Shown piece by piece: positions 32,876 to 41,507 of a stretch of 49,778 bases of DNA. The notes beneath the pieces were generated by a model that saw nothing but the letters and a program-made list of their open reading frames with translations, was not told the origin of the DNA and made no database searches. Positions within the stretch are counted from its first letter, which is position 1. Every line of letters starts with the position of its first letter. Origin of the DNA: Nocardioides halotolerans DSM 19273 (GTDB lineage: Bacteria > Actinomycetota > Actinomycetes > Propionibacteriales > Nocardioidaceae); assembly GCF_000422805.1 (NCBI RefSeq), contig NZ_AUGT01000031.1, positions 1 to 49,778 of the forward strand, given 5' to 3'. The position numbers were made by a program, and so were the translations under genes.

Positions 32876-34429
32876 ATGAGCGAGTACGACGTCGTGGTGG
32901 TCGGTTCCGGCGGCGGTGCGCTCACCGGCGCGGCGCTGGCCGCCAAGGCCGGGCTCTCAGTCTGCGTGGTCGAGAAGACCGACAAGCTGGGCGGCACCTC
33001 GGCGTACTCCGGCGGCGCGTGCTGGCTCCCGGGCTCCGAGGTGCAGCAGCGCGCGGGCATCGCCGACTCGACCGAGGGCGCGCGTGACTACCTCGCCGCG
33101 ATCCTCGGCCCCGGCCTGCCGAGCGCCCAGCAGGCGAAGGTCGAGGCCTTCCTCCAGACCGCGCCCGCGCTGGTCGCCCGCCTCGAGGACGACCCCGACA
33201 TGGAGTTCGAGTGGCTGCCGTTCTCGGAGTACTACGACGCGCCCGGCCGGGTGCCGTTCGGCCGCTCGATCCAGCCCACGAACCTCAAGCGCGCCGACCT
33301 CCCGCCCGAGGTCGCCGAACTGGTCCGGCCGCCGGTCGAGCGCGACCGCGCCGGCGAGCGCGGCCGCAACACGCTCAGCGGCGGCCAGTCGCTGATCGCC
33401 CGCCTCGCTGCCGTCGTGGTCCGCGAGGGCGGCACGTTCCGCACCAACCTCCCGGTGACCGGGCTCGTCACCGACCCCGACGACCCGGGCGGCCGCGTCG
33501 TGGGGGTCGCGGCCATGTCGCCCGAGGGGCCGGTCCGGCTCGGCGCCCGCCTCGGGGTCCTCCTGGCGTCCGGCGGCTTCGAGGGCAACGACGAGATGCG
33601 ACGCGAGCACGGCGTGCCCGGCGACCCGGCCTGGACGATGGCGCCGCGCGGCACCAACACCGGCGAGCCGATCACCGCGGCGATCGCGATCGGCGCGGCC
33701 ACCGACTTCACCGCGCAGGGGTGGTTCTGCCCCGGGCTCGAGCAGCCCGACGGCGGCGGCTCGTTCACGCTCGGGTTCCGCAGCGGGCTGATGGTCGACC
33801 GGACCGGCCGGCGCTACGCCAACGAGTGCCTGCCCTACGACCGGTTCGGCCGGGAGATGGCCGAGGCTCCTGACCGGATCCCGTCGTGGTTCGTCTTCGA
33901 CTCCCGCGAGGACGGCCGGCTCCCCGCGATCGCGATGCCCGAGGGCGACCCGGCCGCGCACCTCGAGGCCGGCACGTGGGTCACCGCGACCACGCTCCCC
34001 GAGCTCGCCGAGGCGGCGGGACTCCCCGCCGGAGCTCTCGTCGAGACCGTCGAGCGCTTCAACGGCTACGCCGCGACCGGGGTGGACGACGAGTTCCACC
34101 GGGGCGAGGACGAGTACGACCTGTTCTTCGCCGCCGGTCACGGCCCCAACAAGGCGCTCTCCTCGCTCGACGCCCCGCCGTACTTCGCGGCGCGCTTCGT
34201 GCTCTCCGACCTCGGCACCAAGGGCGGCCTGGTCACCGACGCGGCCGGCCGCGTGCTCCGCGAGGACGGCACGCCGATCTCCGGGCTGTACGCCGCCGGC
34301 AACACCGCCGCGTCGGTCTTCGGTCCGGTCTACCCCGGCCCGGGGGCGCCGCTCGGCTCGGCGATGGTCTTCGCCGCGCTGGCCGTCGACGACCTGGCCG
34401 GCCAGAACACCTCCGGACAGATCATCTAG
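32876..34429 (+). CDS. 3-ketosteroid-delta1-dehydrogenase-like flavoprotein (KstD family)
   Basis: A 517-residue FAD-dependent dehydrogenase. VVVVGSGGGALTGAALAAKAGLSVCVVEKTDKLGGTSAYSGG binds FAD and GTNTGEPITAAIAIGA is typical of the family. The C-terminal LYAAGNTAASVFGPVYPGPGAPLGSAM carries the Tyr-Pro-Gly loop where KstD has its proton-accepting Tyr and oxyanion Gly. KstD introduces the 1,2-double bond in 3-oxosteroid ring A. A related fumarate-reductase-like substrate range cannot be excluded, but the KstR motif in its promoter supports steroid catabolism. Confidence 0.85.
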   Translation: MSEYDVVVVGSGGGALTGAALAAKAGLSVCVVEKTDKLGGTSAYSGGACWLPGSEVQQRAGIADSTEGARDYLAAILGPGLPSAQQAKVEAFLQTAPALVARLEDDPDMEFEWLPFSEYYDAPGRVPFGRSIQPTNLKRADLPPEVAELVRPPVERDRAGERGRNTLSGGQSLIARLAAVVVREGGTFRTNLPVTGLVTDPDDPGGRVVGVAAMSPEGPVRLGARLGVLLASGGFEGNDEMRREHGVPGDPAWTMAPRGTNTGEPITAAIAIGAATDFTAQGWFCPGLEQPDGGGSFTLGFRSGLMVDRTGRRYANECLPYDRFGREMAEAPDRIPSWFVFDSREDGRLPAIAMPEGDPAAHLEAGTWVTATTLPELAEAAGLPAGALVETVERFNGYAATGVDDEFHRGEDEYDLFFAAGHGPNKALSSLDAPPYFAARFVLSDLGTKGGLVTDAAGRVLREDGTPISGLYAAGNTAASVFGPVYPGPGAPLGSAMVFAALAVDDLAGQNTSGQII

Positions 34430-34437
34430 GCCGTGGC

Positions 34438-35982
34438 CTAGCGCGCCGGCTGCCAGGCCTGCTGGATGACGAAGCCGTAGGCCCGCTTCTTCGGGAACTT
34501 CGGGTTGGAGGAGAAGACCCGCACGCCGTAGGCGTCGCCGTCGTACTGCACCAGCCACCCGCCGCCGGCCCGCTTCTTCAGGCGCGCCAGGTGCACTGTG
34601 GTGCCGAGGTCGTCGATGACGACCTGCGAGCACGACCGGAAGCTGGTCAGGCACGTGAAGGTGCCGTGGCTGTAGATCGGCTCGACCGTCCAGGCGAGGG
34701 TGCCCTTCGACACCCCACCGACGCTCCACGTGCCGCGCACCCAGGGCGTCCGGCTGATGCCGGTCTGCGCGAAGGACTCGCCGGGCTTCACCAGGGCCGC
34801 CACCCCGGCGGTGACGAAGCCGTCGACGTCGATGCTGCGCGGCGCGACCGGCGCCGTGCCGGGCAGGATGAGACGGGGGTCCGAGGCCGCCGCCACGAGC
34901 TGGGCCTCGCTGGAGGTCACGCCGGCCGCGCGGCGGCCGGGGCTGTATGTCGGGTCGGACGTCAGCACCACGACCTGTCCGCTGTCGTGCTCCACCGCGA
35001 CCTGGAGCACGCCGTCGTGCGTCGCGACCTCCGGCGCCCGGGTGTCGGGGGCGCGGGTGTTGGTGAAGCCGTCGGCGACGTGGCACTTCCAGGACGCGAA
35101 CGACGCGCCGCACAGCCAGTCGACCTGGTCCCATCCGCTGGTGACGGTGATCTCGAGCCCTGACCGCGAGCGGCCGTTCTCCCAGCGGAAGGTCGAGCCC
35201 AGCGCGTAGAGGCTGCCGCCGAGGGTCTTGGTCTCCTTGGTGTCGATTTTGCGGTCGTACGGCTGCAGGTGCACGCGGTCGGGGTCGAGGCGCTCGGCGA
35301 GCACGGTGTTGTAGTAGCTCAGCACCCGGTGCACCCGGATCTTGCCGGTGTGGGTCGGTGGCACAGTCGGATCGGTCGTCGGCGCGACGGTCGGGGTGGA
35401 CGTCGGCGTCTCGGTGGGCGTCGAGGTCGGCGTGCCGGTGGGGGTGCCCGTGGGCGTGGACGTCGGGGTGGACGTCGGGGTGGACTCCCCGGTCGGCCCG
35501 TGGCTGGACGTGTAGTGCGTCCCGCTCGTGCCCTGGGTGGCGGAGCCGCCGAGGTCCGGGCCGTGGGTCGACCCCTTGGCCGGCAGGTCGTCGCCGGCGC
35601 CCGACGGCGGGCCCGCCGGGTCGAGACCCTGAGCGCCCGCACCCTTGTCGTGGCCGTTCCCGGAGCCCTGGCCCTGCGCTACGACCCCGTCGCTGCTCTG
35701 CGCGGACGGCGTGGAGCCCGCGCTCGGCGTGGAGGTCGCCGTGCTCGAGGGCCGGGTGACCGACGGGACCTCGGTGGCCTTGGGGTCGCCGGCGGTGAGC
35801 CCGGTGACGCCGAGCACGACGGCCAGGGTCGCCGTGGTCGCGCCGGTCATCGCGACCCGCATGCGGAACAGCCGCCGGCGGCCGCGGCGCACGTCGTCGG
35901 TCGTGGGCACGACCGGCACGCTGACCCCGCGGGCCAGCGCGTGCAGCCGCTCCTCGAGGTGGCGGTCGGCTGGGTCGGTCAT
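34438..35982 (-). CDS. Pro/Thr-rich membrane protein, putative ECF partner
   Basis: A 514-residue single-pass protein. A cytosolic N-terminus of about 40 residues (DRHLEERLHALARG) is followed by a membrane helix (MTGATTATLAVVLGVTGLTAG), a long Ser/Gly then Thr/Pro-rich linker (STPTSTPTGTPTGTP and similar) and an extracytoplasmic domain of about 300 residues with paired Cys (CGASF...CHVAD, CLTSFRSC). The start overlaps the sigma factor stop by four bases (ATGA), the usual place of an anti-sigma factor, but no zinc-type anti-sigma motif is visible. The Thr-rich linker may be glycosylated. Confidence 0.8.
   Translation of the reverse strand: MTDPADRHLEERLHALARGVSVPVVPTTDDVRRGRRRLFRMRVAMTGATTATLAVVLGVTGLTAGDPKATEVPSVTRPSSTATSTPSAGSTPSAQSSDGVVAQGQGSGNGHDKGAGAQGLDPAGPPSGAGDDLPAKGSTHGPDLGGSATQGTSGTHYTSSHGPTGESTPTSTPTSTPTGTPTGTPTSTPTETPTSTPTVAPTTDPTVPPTHTGKIRVHRVLSYYNTVLAERLDPDRVHLQPYDRKIDTKETKTLGGSLYALGSTFRWENGRSRSGLEITVTSGWDQVDWLCGASFASWKCHVADGFTNTRAPDTRAPEVATHDGVLQVAVEHDSGQVVVLTSDPTYSPGRRAAGVTSSEAQLVAAASDPRLILPGTAPVAPRSIDVDGFVTAGVAALVKPGESFAQTGISRTPWVRGTWSVGGVSKGTLAWTVEPIYSHGTFTCLTSFRSCSQVVIDDLGTTVHLARLKKRAGGGWLVQYDGDAYGVRVFSSNPKFPKKRAYGFVIQQAWQPAR
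35345..35505 (-). repeat. Coding tandem repeat, Thr-Pro linker
   Basis: Repeats of about 12 bases (GTCGGCGTSGAC type on the plus strand) encode STPT/GTPT steps. Length variation between strains is likely. Confidence 0.6.
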
Positions 35983-36497
35983 CGCCGTCCTCCTCGATGA
36001 TCGGTGGCGGTCGGGGTCAGCAGGGCGGTGCGGAGCTTGTCGAGGGCGGCCGAGGTCTGGCTCTTCACGGTGCCGGGACTGACGCCGAGGTCGGCGGCCG
36101 TCTCCTCCACGGAGAGGCCCCAGTAGTGGCGCAGGACCACCACGCGCCGTTGCTTGGGCCCGAGGTCGCGCAGGGCGGCCCACAGGGCGTCGGAGTCCTC
36201 CGGCGCGACGCCCGTGGGCGCCGCCCGGTCGAGCCGGTCGTCCTCGGTCGGCGCCTCGCGGCGCCACGGGCGACGGGTCTCGTCGAGGTGGCTGTTGATG
36301 ATCACCCGGCGGACGTAGGCGTCTACCGAGTCGGCGCGGGAGGCGCGCGGCCAGGCGACGTAGAGCTTCGCCAGCGCGGTCTGCACGATGTCCTCGGCGC
36401 GGTGCGGATCACCGCACAGCAGGTACGCGGTGCGGAACAGGTGCGCACGGCGACCGGCGACGTACGCCGTGAAGCCGTCGTCCCGTGAGCCGCCCAA
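35979..36497 (-). CDS. ECF RNA polymerase sigma factor, SigE family
   Basis: A 172-residue sigma factor with region 2 (LFRTAYLLCGDPHRAEDIVQTALAKLYVAWPR) and region 4 (LRDLGPKQRRVVVLRHYWGLSVEETAADLGVSPGTVKSQTSAALDKLR). The size and sequence are those of the actinobacterial SigE-family ECF group. The start is TTG at 36497, with GGAG eight bases upstream; no ATG or GTG fits better. It is co-translated with the membrane protein that follows, which probably relays an envelope signal. AGAAC-CTCT-GTTCT lies 25 bases upstream. Confidence 0.92.
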   Translation of the reverse strand: MGGSRDDGFTAYVAGRRAHLFRTAYLLCGDPHRAEDIVQTALAKLYVAWPRASRADSVDAYVRRVIINSHLDETRRPWRREAPTEDDRLDRAAPTGVAPEDSDALWAALRDLGPKQRRVVVLRHYWGLSVEETAADLGVSPGTVKSQTSAALDKLRTALLTPTATDHRGGRR

Positions 36498-36748
36498 GCG
36501 CCCGCTCCGATCGTCGGTGGCAGAACCTCTGTTCTACCCCTCTGACGAGGTGGCGCCCTCATCGGTTGGGATGGTTCCGAGAATTTTCCTCCGGCACCGC
36601 CGGGGGTCCGCGCTGCCGCTGCAGGCCGCCGGAAGGGCGCCGGCAGCGCGCCGAGTGGCACCGCCGTCGCCGCCGGGCTACGCTGGCGGCGTACAGAAAT
36701 TGTCAGACAATCTGACGGACGACGCGACAAGACGGAGGAGGCGATCCC
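36498..36748. other. Intergenic region, divergent promoters
   Basis: About 250 bases without a gene between the sigma factor and rocD. It holds AGAAC-CTCT-GTTCT (36522-36535) near the sigma start and palindromic sites at 36699-36716 near rocD. I see nothing else. Confidence 0.5.
36699..36716. promoter_or_regulatory. Overlapping palindromes before rocD
   Basis: ATTGTC-A-GACAAT (36699-36711) overlaps GTCAGA-CAA-TCTGAC (36702-36716). The first resembles binding sites of GntR/FadR-type regulators. It lies about 33 bases before the rocD ATG. Confidence 0.55.
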
Positions 36749-37972
36749 ATGACGGCCACCCAGAACCCCACGCACGCGAGGGAAGAGTTCGAGCGGGCGG
36801 AGTCGCGCACGGCGCACAACTACCACCCGCTCCCCGTGGTGGTGTCGCACGCCGAGGGCGCCTGGATGTGGGACGTCGACGGACGCCGCTACCTCGACCT
36901 GCTCGCCGGCTACTCCGCGCTCAACTTCGGCCACAGCCACCCCGGCCTGATCGCCGCCGCGCACGCCCAGCTCGACCAGCTCACGCTGACCAGCCGCGCG
37001 TTCGTGCACGATCGCTTCGCCGACTTCTGCGCCGCCCTCGGCGACCTGTGCGGCAAGGACCTCGTGCTCCCGATGAACACCGGCGCCGAGGCCGTCGAGA
37101 CCGCCATCAAGGTCTCGCGCAAGTGGGGCTACGAGGTCAAGGGCGTCCCGGCCGACCAGGCCAAGATCATCGTCGCGGCCGGCAACTTCCACGGCCGCAC
37201 GACCACCATCGTCGGCTTCTCCGACGACCCCGACGCGCGTGACGGCTTCGGTCCGTTCACCCCCGGCTTCGTGACCGTGCCCTACGGCGACCTGGCCGCC
37301 ATCGAGGCCGCGATCGACGCCAACACCGTCGCGGTCCTGATCGAGCCGATCCAGGGCGAGGGCGGCATCGTGATCCCGCCCGACGGCTACCTGCGCGGGA
37401 TCCGTGACCTCTGCACCCAGCACGACGTGCTGTTCGCGGCCGACGAGATCCAGGCCGGCCTCGGCCGGACCGGCAAGACCTTCGCGTGCGACCACGAGGA
37501 CGTCGTCCCCGACATCTACATCCTCGGCAAGGCGCTGGGCGGCGGCATCGTGCCGGTGTCGGCGATCGTCGCCGACCGCGACGTCCTCGGCGTGCTCCGC
37601 CCCGGCCAGCACGGCAGCACCTTCGGCGGCAACCCGCTCGCCTGCGCGGTCGGCCTCACCGTGGTCGAGATGCTGCGCACCGGCGAGCACCAGGCCCGCG
37701 CGGCCGAGCTCGGCATCCTGCTGCGCGAGCGCCTCGAGACGATGCTCGGCCACGGCGTGGTCGGGGTCCGCACCCGCGGTCTGTGGGCCGGCGTCGACGT
37801 CGACCCCGCGATCGGCACCGGCCGGATGGTCTGCGAGGCCCTGATGGCCCGCGGCGTCCTCGCCAAGGACACCCACGGCTCCACGATCCGGCTCGCGCCC
37901 CCGCTGGTCACCTCCTCCGAGGACCTGCTCTGGGGCCTCGACCAGCTCGAGGCCGTCGTCTCCTCCGCCTGA
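36749..37972 (+). CDS. rocD: Ornithine aminotransferase
   Basis: A 407-residue PLP enzyme that converts ornithine and 2-oxoglutarate to glutamate semialdehyde and glutamate in arginine catabolism. D232 in FAADEIQAGLGRTGK pairs with the PLP nitrogen and K261 in YILGKALGGGIVPVSA forms the Schiff base. YHPLPVVVSHAEGAWMWDVDGRRYLDLLAGYSALNFGH is typical of ornithine rather than acetylornithine or GABA aminotransferases. ATG with GGAGGAG nine bases upstream. No rocA or rocF adjoins. Confidence 0.92.
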   Translation: MTATQNPTHAREEFERAESRTAHNYHPLPVVVSHAEGAWMWDVDGRRYLDLLAGYSALNFGHSHPGLIAAAHAQLDQLTLTSRAFVHDRFADFCAALGDLCGKDLVLPMNTGAEAVETAIKVSRKWGYEVKGVPADQAKIIVAAGNFHGRTTTIVGFSDDPDARDGFGPFTPGFVTVPYGDLAAIEAAIDANTVAVLIEPIQGEGGIVIPPDGYLRGIRDLCTQHDVLFAADEIQAGLGRTGKTFACDHEDVVPDIYILGKALGGGIVPVSAIVADRDVLGVLRPGQHGSTFGGNPLACAVGLTVVEMLRTGEHQARAAELGILLRERLETMLGHGVVGVRTRGLWAGVDVDPAIGTGRMVCEALMARGVLAKDTHGSTIRLAPPLVTSSEDLLWGLDQLEAVVSSA

Positions 37973-37975
37973 GCC

Positions 37976-38587
37976 TCAGACGAGGGCGGCCAGCGAGCCG
38001 CCGATGATCGCGAGCAGCTCCTCGCGCGTGACGGTCGGGCGGCCCGCCCGCTGGTCGGTGCCCCAGGTGATGACGAGCTCCTCGGTCATCGCCGACCAGC
38101 CGCGGACGACGAGGCGGTTGCGCGGGGTGTCGGCGACCAGCTCGCTGCCGGCGGCCAGGACCGACTCGGTGAAGATGCGCTCCGACAGCACGCCGCGCAC
38201 CTCCTCGTAGATCGCGCGCAGCGCCTCGTTGCCGCCCGCGGCGCCCTTGAGCAGGGAGACGTAGCCCTCGAAGTTCGCCAGCACGTAGTCGACGTACGCC
38301 GCCACCGAGACCTGGAGCCGCACCAGCGGGTCGCCGTCGGCCGGTGGCGTCGTCTGCGCGATGAGGTCGTCGGCCGCCCGCCGTACGACTGCCTCGTGGA
38401 AGGCGTGCTTGTTGCCGAAGTAGTGGTAGAGCAGGCCGCGCGAGATGCCCGCCTCCTCGGCGAGCAGGTCGATCGAGAGCTCGTCCAGCGACCGCGTCGC
38501 GAGCAGCCGGACCCCGAGGTCGAGGAGCTGGCTGCGCCGCTCGTCCGGCGCGAGCCGGGAGCGTGTGGTGGCGGTCACGTCGTCCAC
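37976..38587 (-). CDS. TetR family regulator
   Basis: A 203-residue TetR protein. The HTH reads LSIDLLAEEAGISRGLLYHYFGNKHAFHEAVVRR. The C-terminal ligand domain is ordinary. It is divergent from the BVMO-SDR operon across a 40-bp gap with a 26-bp interrupted palindrome, so it most likely represses both itself and that operon and responds to a ketone or steroid-like inducer. GTG start at 38587; a GTG at 38578 is possible. Confidence 0.9.
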   Translation of the reverse strand: MDDVTATTRSRLAPDERRSQLLDLGVRLLATRSLDELSIDLLAEEAGISRGLLYHYFGNKHAFHEAVVRRAADDLIAQTTPPADGDPLVRLQVSVAAYVDYVLANFEGYVSLLKGAAGGNEALRAIYEEVRGVLSERIFTESVLAAGSELVADTPRNRLVVRGWSAMTEELVITWGTDQRAGRPTVTREELLAIIGGSLAALV

Positions 38588-38590
38588 CTT

Positions 38591-38616
38591 ATTGACGTTT
38601 GTTCAACAACGCCAAT
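38591..38616. promoter_or_regulatory. TetR operator candidate
   Basis: ATTGACGTT-N8-AACGCCAAT is a 26-bp interrupted palindrome (one mismatch pair) filling the gap between tetR and the BVMO gene. TACCGT (38616-38621) next to it is a leaderless -10 six bases before the BVMO ATG. Confidence 0.65.
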
Positions 38617-38627
38617 ACCGTCGGGGG

Positions 38628-40103
38628 ATGACGTCCCGGACGGTCGACCACCTCATCATCGGCGCCGGCTTCGCCGGACTGTGCGCGGCGATCAAGCTCG
38701 ACGAGGACGGGGAGAAGGACTTCGCGGTGCTCGAAGCCGGCTCCGACGTGGGTGGCACCTGGCGCGACAACACCTACCCGGGCGCGACGTGCGACATCCC
38801 CAGCCAGCTCTACTCCTTCTCCTTCGCGCCGCACGACTGGCCGCGGTCCTACTCCCAGCAGCCCGACATCCAGGCCTACATCCAGCAGGTCGCGGCCGAG
38901 TCCGGCACCCTGGACCGCTTCGTCTTCGACACCCCGGCGCAGGACGCCTCGTGGGACGACGAGGCGCAGCGCTGGACAGTGCGTACGCCGCACGGCGACT
39001 ACGTCGCGAAGACGCTGATCGTCGGTGCCGGTGGCCTGTCCGCGCCCCGGATGCCCGAGATCGACGGCATCGAGACCTTCCAGGGCGAGGTGTTCCACTC
39101 GGCCCGGTGGAACCACGACCTCGACCTGTCGGGCAAGCGGGTCGCCGTGATCGGCACCGGCGCCTCGGCCATCCAGATCGTGCCGGAGCTGCAGAAGGTG
39201 CTGCAGGCGACGGGCGGCCACCTCGACGTCTACCAGCGCACCGCGCCGTGGGTCATCCCGCGCAACGACCGGGTCTACAGCTCCGTCGAGCGGTCCGCGC
39301 TGCGCCGGGTGCCGGGCCTGCGCAAGCTCTATCGCGCCGCGCTCTACTGGGGCCACGAGGCGTTCGTGCCGGCGTTCACCCTGGCCCCCGGGCTGGCCCT
39401 GCCGGCGGTCAAGCAGGCCCAGGCCAACATCAGGAAGGGGATCAAGGACCCGGAGCTCCGCGAGAAGGTCACGCCCCACTTCATGCTCGGCTGCAAGCGG
39501 GTGCTGAGGTCCAACGACTGGTATCCCGCGCTCGCCGCGGACAACGTCGAGCTGGTCACCGACCCGATCGCGAAGGTCACCGGCAACGCGATCGTCACCG
39601 CCGACGGCGTCGAGCGGGAGATCGACGTGCTGGTCGTGGCGACCGGCTTCTGGACGACCGAGCTACCGATCACCGAGCACGTCAGGGGGCGGAGCGGGCA
39701 GTCGCTGGCCGACCGGTGGCGCCAGAGCGGGATGGCGGCCTACAAGGGCACCGCGATCCCGGACTTCCCCAACCTGTTCATGATCGTGGGCCCCAACACC
39801 GGCCAGGGGCACACCTCGATGATCTTCATCATCGAGTCGCAGGTGGCCTACATCCGGGCCGCGCTCGAGCACCTGCGTCGCCACGGCCTCACCAGCGTGG
39901 AGGCGGAGCCCCGCGCCACCGACCGGTGGAACCGCTCCCTGCAGCGCCGCATGAAGCGAACCGTGTGGACCCGGGGCGGCTGCCAGAGCTGGTACCTCGA
40001 CTCGCACGGCCGCAACACCACCCTCTGGCCGAGGACGACCGCCGACTTCCGTCGGCGGCTGGCGTCCTTCGACGCCGAGGCCTATCGGGAGGTACGCGCA
40101 TGA
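38628..40103 (+). CDS. Flavin-containing (Baeyer-Villiger type) monooxygenase
   Basis: A 491-residue FAD/NADPH monooxygenase. LIIGAGFAGLCAAIKL binds FAD, FQGEVFHSARWNHD matches the BVMO fingerprint FxGxxxHxxxW, and VAVIGTGASAIQIVPEL binds NADPH. BVMOs insert oxygen next to a ketone to give an ester or lactone. Its stop overlaps the start of an SDR dehydrogenase (ATGA), which could make the ketone from an alcohol. The leaderless ATG at 38628 is preferred to longer upstream frames that would run into tetR. Confidence 0.92.
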   Translation: MTSRTVDHLIIGAGFAGLCAAIKLDEDGEKDFAVLEAGSDVGGTWRDNTYPGATCDIPSQLYSFSFAPHDWPRSYSQQPDIQAYIQQVAAESGTLDRFVFDTPAQDASWDDEAQRWTVRTPHGDYVAKTLIVGAGGLSAPRMPEIDGIETFQGEVFHSARWNHDLDLSGKRVAVIGTGASAIQIVPELQKVLQATGGHLDVYQRTAPWVIPRNDRVYSSVERSALRRVPGLRKLYRAALYWGHEAFVPAFTLAPGLALPAVKQAQANIRKGIKDPELREKVTPHFMLGCKRVLRSNDWYPALAADNVELVTDPIAKVTGNAIVTADGVEREIDVLVVATGFWTTELPITEHVRGRSGQSLADRWRQSGMAAYKGTAIPDFPNLFMIVGPNTGQGHTSMIFIIESQVAYIRAALEHLRRHGLTSVEAEPRATDRWNRSLQRRMKRTVWTRGGCQSWYLDSHGRNTTLWPRTTADFRRRLASFDAEAYREVRA

Positions 40104-40942
40104 AGACGCTCGACGACAAGGTCGTGGTGATCACCGGCGCGGGCTCGGGCATCGGCCGCGCCCTCGCGCTCGACCTCGCCCGCCGCGGGTCGCTGCTCGC
40201 GCTGTCGGACGTCGACGAGACCGGCCTGGCCGAGACCGTCGCGCAGGTCCGGAAGGCCGGCGTGGCGAAGGTGCGCAGCGACCGGCTCGACGTGGCCGAC
40301 CGCGACGCGTTCGCCCGCTACGCGCTCGACGTCGTGCAGGACTTCGGCCGGGTCAATGTGGTCGTCAACAACGCCGGGGTCGCGCTGGCCGGCGACTTCA
40401 CCGACCTCGAGTACGCCGACATCGACTGGATCGTCGGCGTGAACTTCTGGGGCGTGGTGCACGGCACCAAGGAGTTCCTGCCCCACCTGATCGCCTCCGG
40501 CGACGGCCACGTGGTCAACCTGTCCTCGCTGTTCGGGCTGGTCTCGATGCCCGGCCAGTCGATGTACAACGCGACCAAGTACGCCGTCCGCGGCATGACC
40601 GAGGCGCTGCGCGAGGAGATGCTCATCGCCGGTCACCCGGTCGGCGTCACCGCCGTCCACCCCGGCGGCATCAAGACCGCGATCGCCCGAAACGCGCGCG
40701 TCTCGGCGAAGGAGAGCAAGGAGCAGACCGCCCAGCTCTTCGACAAGAAGCTCGCGCGGATGACGCCCGAGCGGGCCGCCGAGATCATCGTGCAGGGCAT
40801 CCTCAAGAACCGGGCGCGCGTGCTCGTCGGCATCGACGCCCACGCCGTGCACCACCTCGCCAAGCTGCTCGGGTCGCGCTACCAGGACGTCGTCGCGAAG
40901 ACGTCGAAGCGGGTGCTGCCGGACAAGGCGACCGTGGTCTGA
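40100..40942 (+). CDS. Short-chain dehydrogenase/reductase
   Basis: A 280-residue classical SDR. TGAGSGIGRALALDLA binds NAD(P), NNAG is present, SSLFG supplies the catalytic Ser and YNATK the Tyr/Lys pair. The acidic D in LSDVDE suggests NAD over NADP. Its ATG overlaps the BVMO stop by four bases. It probably works in the same pathway, oxidising an alcohol to the ketone the BVMO uses. The substrate is unknown. Confidence 0.92.
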   Translation: MKTLDDKVVVITGAGSGIGRALALDLARRGSLLALSDVDETGLAETVAQVRKAGVAKVRSDRLDVADRDAFARYALDVVQDFGRVNVVVNNAGVALAGDFTDLEYADIDWIVGVNFWGVVHGTKEFLPHLIASGDGHVVNLSSLFGLVSMPGQSMYNATKYAVRGMTEALREEMLIAGHPVGVTAVHPGGIKTAIARNARVSAKESKEQTAQLFDKKLARMTPERAAEIIVQGILKNRARVLVGIDAHAVHHLAKLLGSRYQDVVAKTSKRVLPDKATVV

Positions 40943-40970
40943 GTGTCTCGGATTGCGGTAGAACCTCGGG

Positions 40971-41507
40971 GTGGCTCTCTCCGCCGGTGACGCCGTCCGC
41001 GTCGTGATGACCAAGTGGGGCGACCGGCCGCACTGGGAGATGGACGCCCTCTACCTCGGCGCCGACCACGCCGGCGACTGGATCGCGTTCCCGGTCGGCA
41101 CCGTCATGTCGCGGCCCGGGGTGTCCGTCACGACGACCAACGAGCAGGTGGGGCTGGTGCCGTCCGCCGGCACCGCCGTCGGCCGGGCCTGGCTGGCGAC
41201 CTTTCACGGGCCGGGCGGCAACGTCTGGACCTACGTCGACATGACCACCGTGCCGTCGTGGCACGGGCACACCGTCCGGGCCGTCGACCTCGACCTCGAC
41301 GTCGTCGAGGGGCTCGACCGCGTGGTGTACGTCGACGACCAGGACGAGTTCGACGAGCACCGGGTCGAGCTCGGCTACCCGCGCGAGGTGGTCGACCTGG
41401 CCATGGCGACGCGCGACCTGGTGCTCACCGCGGTGCGCGACAAGCACCCGCCGTTCGACGGGTCGGCCCAGCCGTGGTTCGACGTGCTGCACTCGCTCAC
41501 CCGGTGA
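40971..41507 (+). CDS. DUF402 domain protein
   Basis: A 178-residue DUF402 protein, a beta-barrel family of which some members (FomD, Ntdp) are nucleotide phosphohydrolases. MTKWGDRPHWEMDALYLGADHAGDWIAFP, then TYVDMTTVPSWHG and VYVDDQDEFDEHRVELGYPREVVD contain the conserved Asp/Glu residues that bind metal. GTG start at 40971. It is first in a compact run of four genes with overlapping stops and starts. Confidence 0.85.
   Translation: MALSAGDAVRVVMTKWGDRPHWEMDALYLGADHAGDWIAFPVGTVMSRPGVSVTTTNEQVGLVPSAGTAVGRAWLATFHGPGGNVWTYVDMTTVPSWHGHTVRAVDLDLDVVEGLDRVVYVDDQDEFDEHRVELGYPREVVDLAMATRDLVLTAVRDKHPPFDGSAQPWFDVLHSLTR

Noticed and set aside
35345..35505. CRISPR-like repeat array
   Set aside because: The short repeats are in frame and encode a Thr-Pro linker, with no unique spacers.
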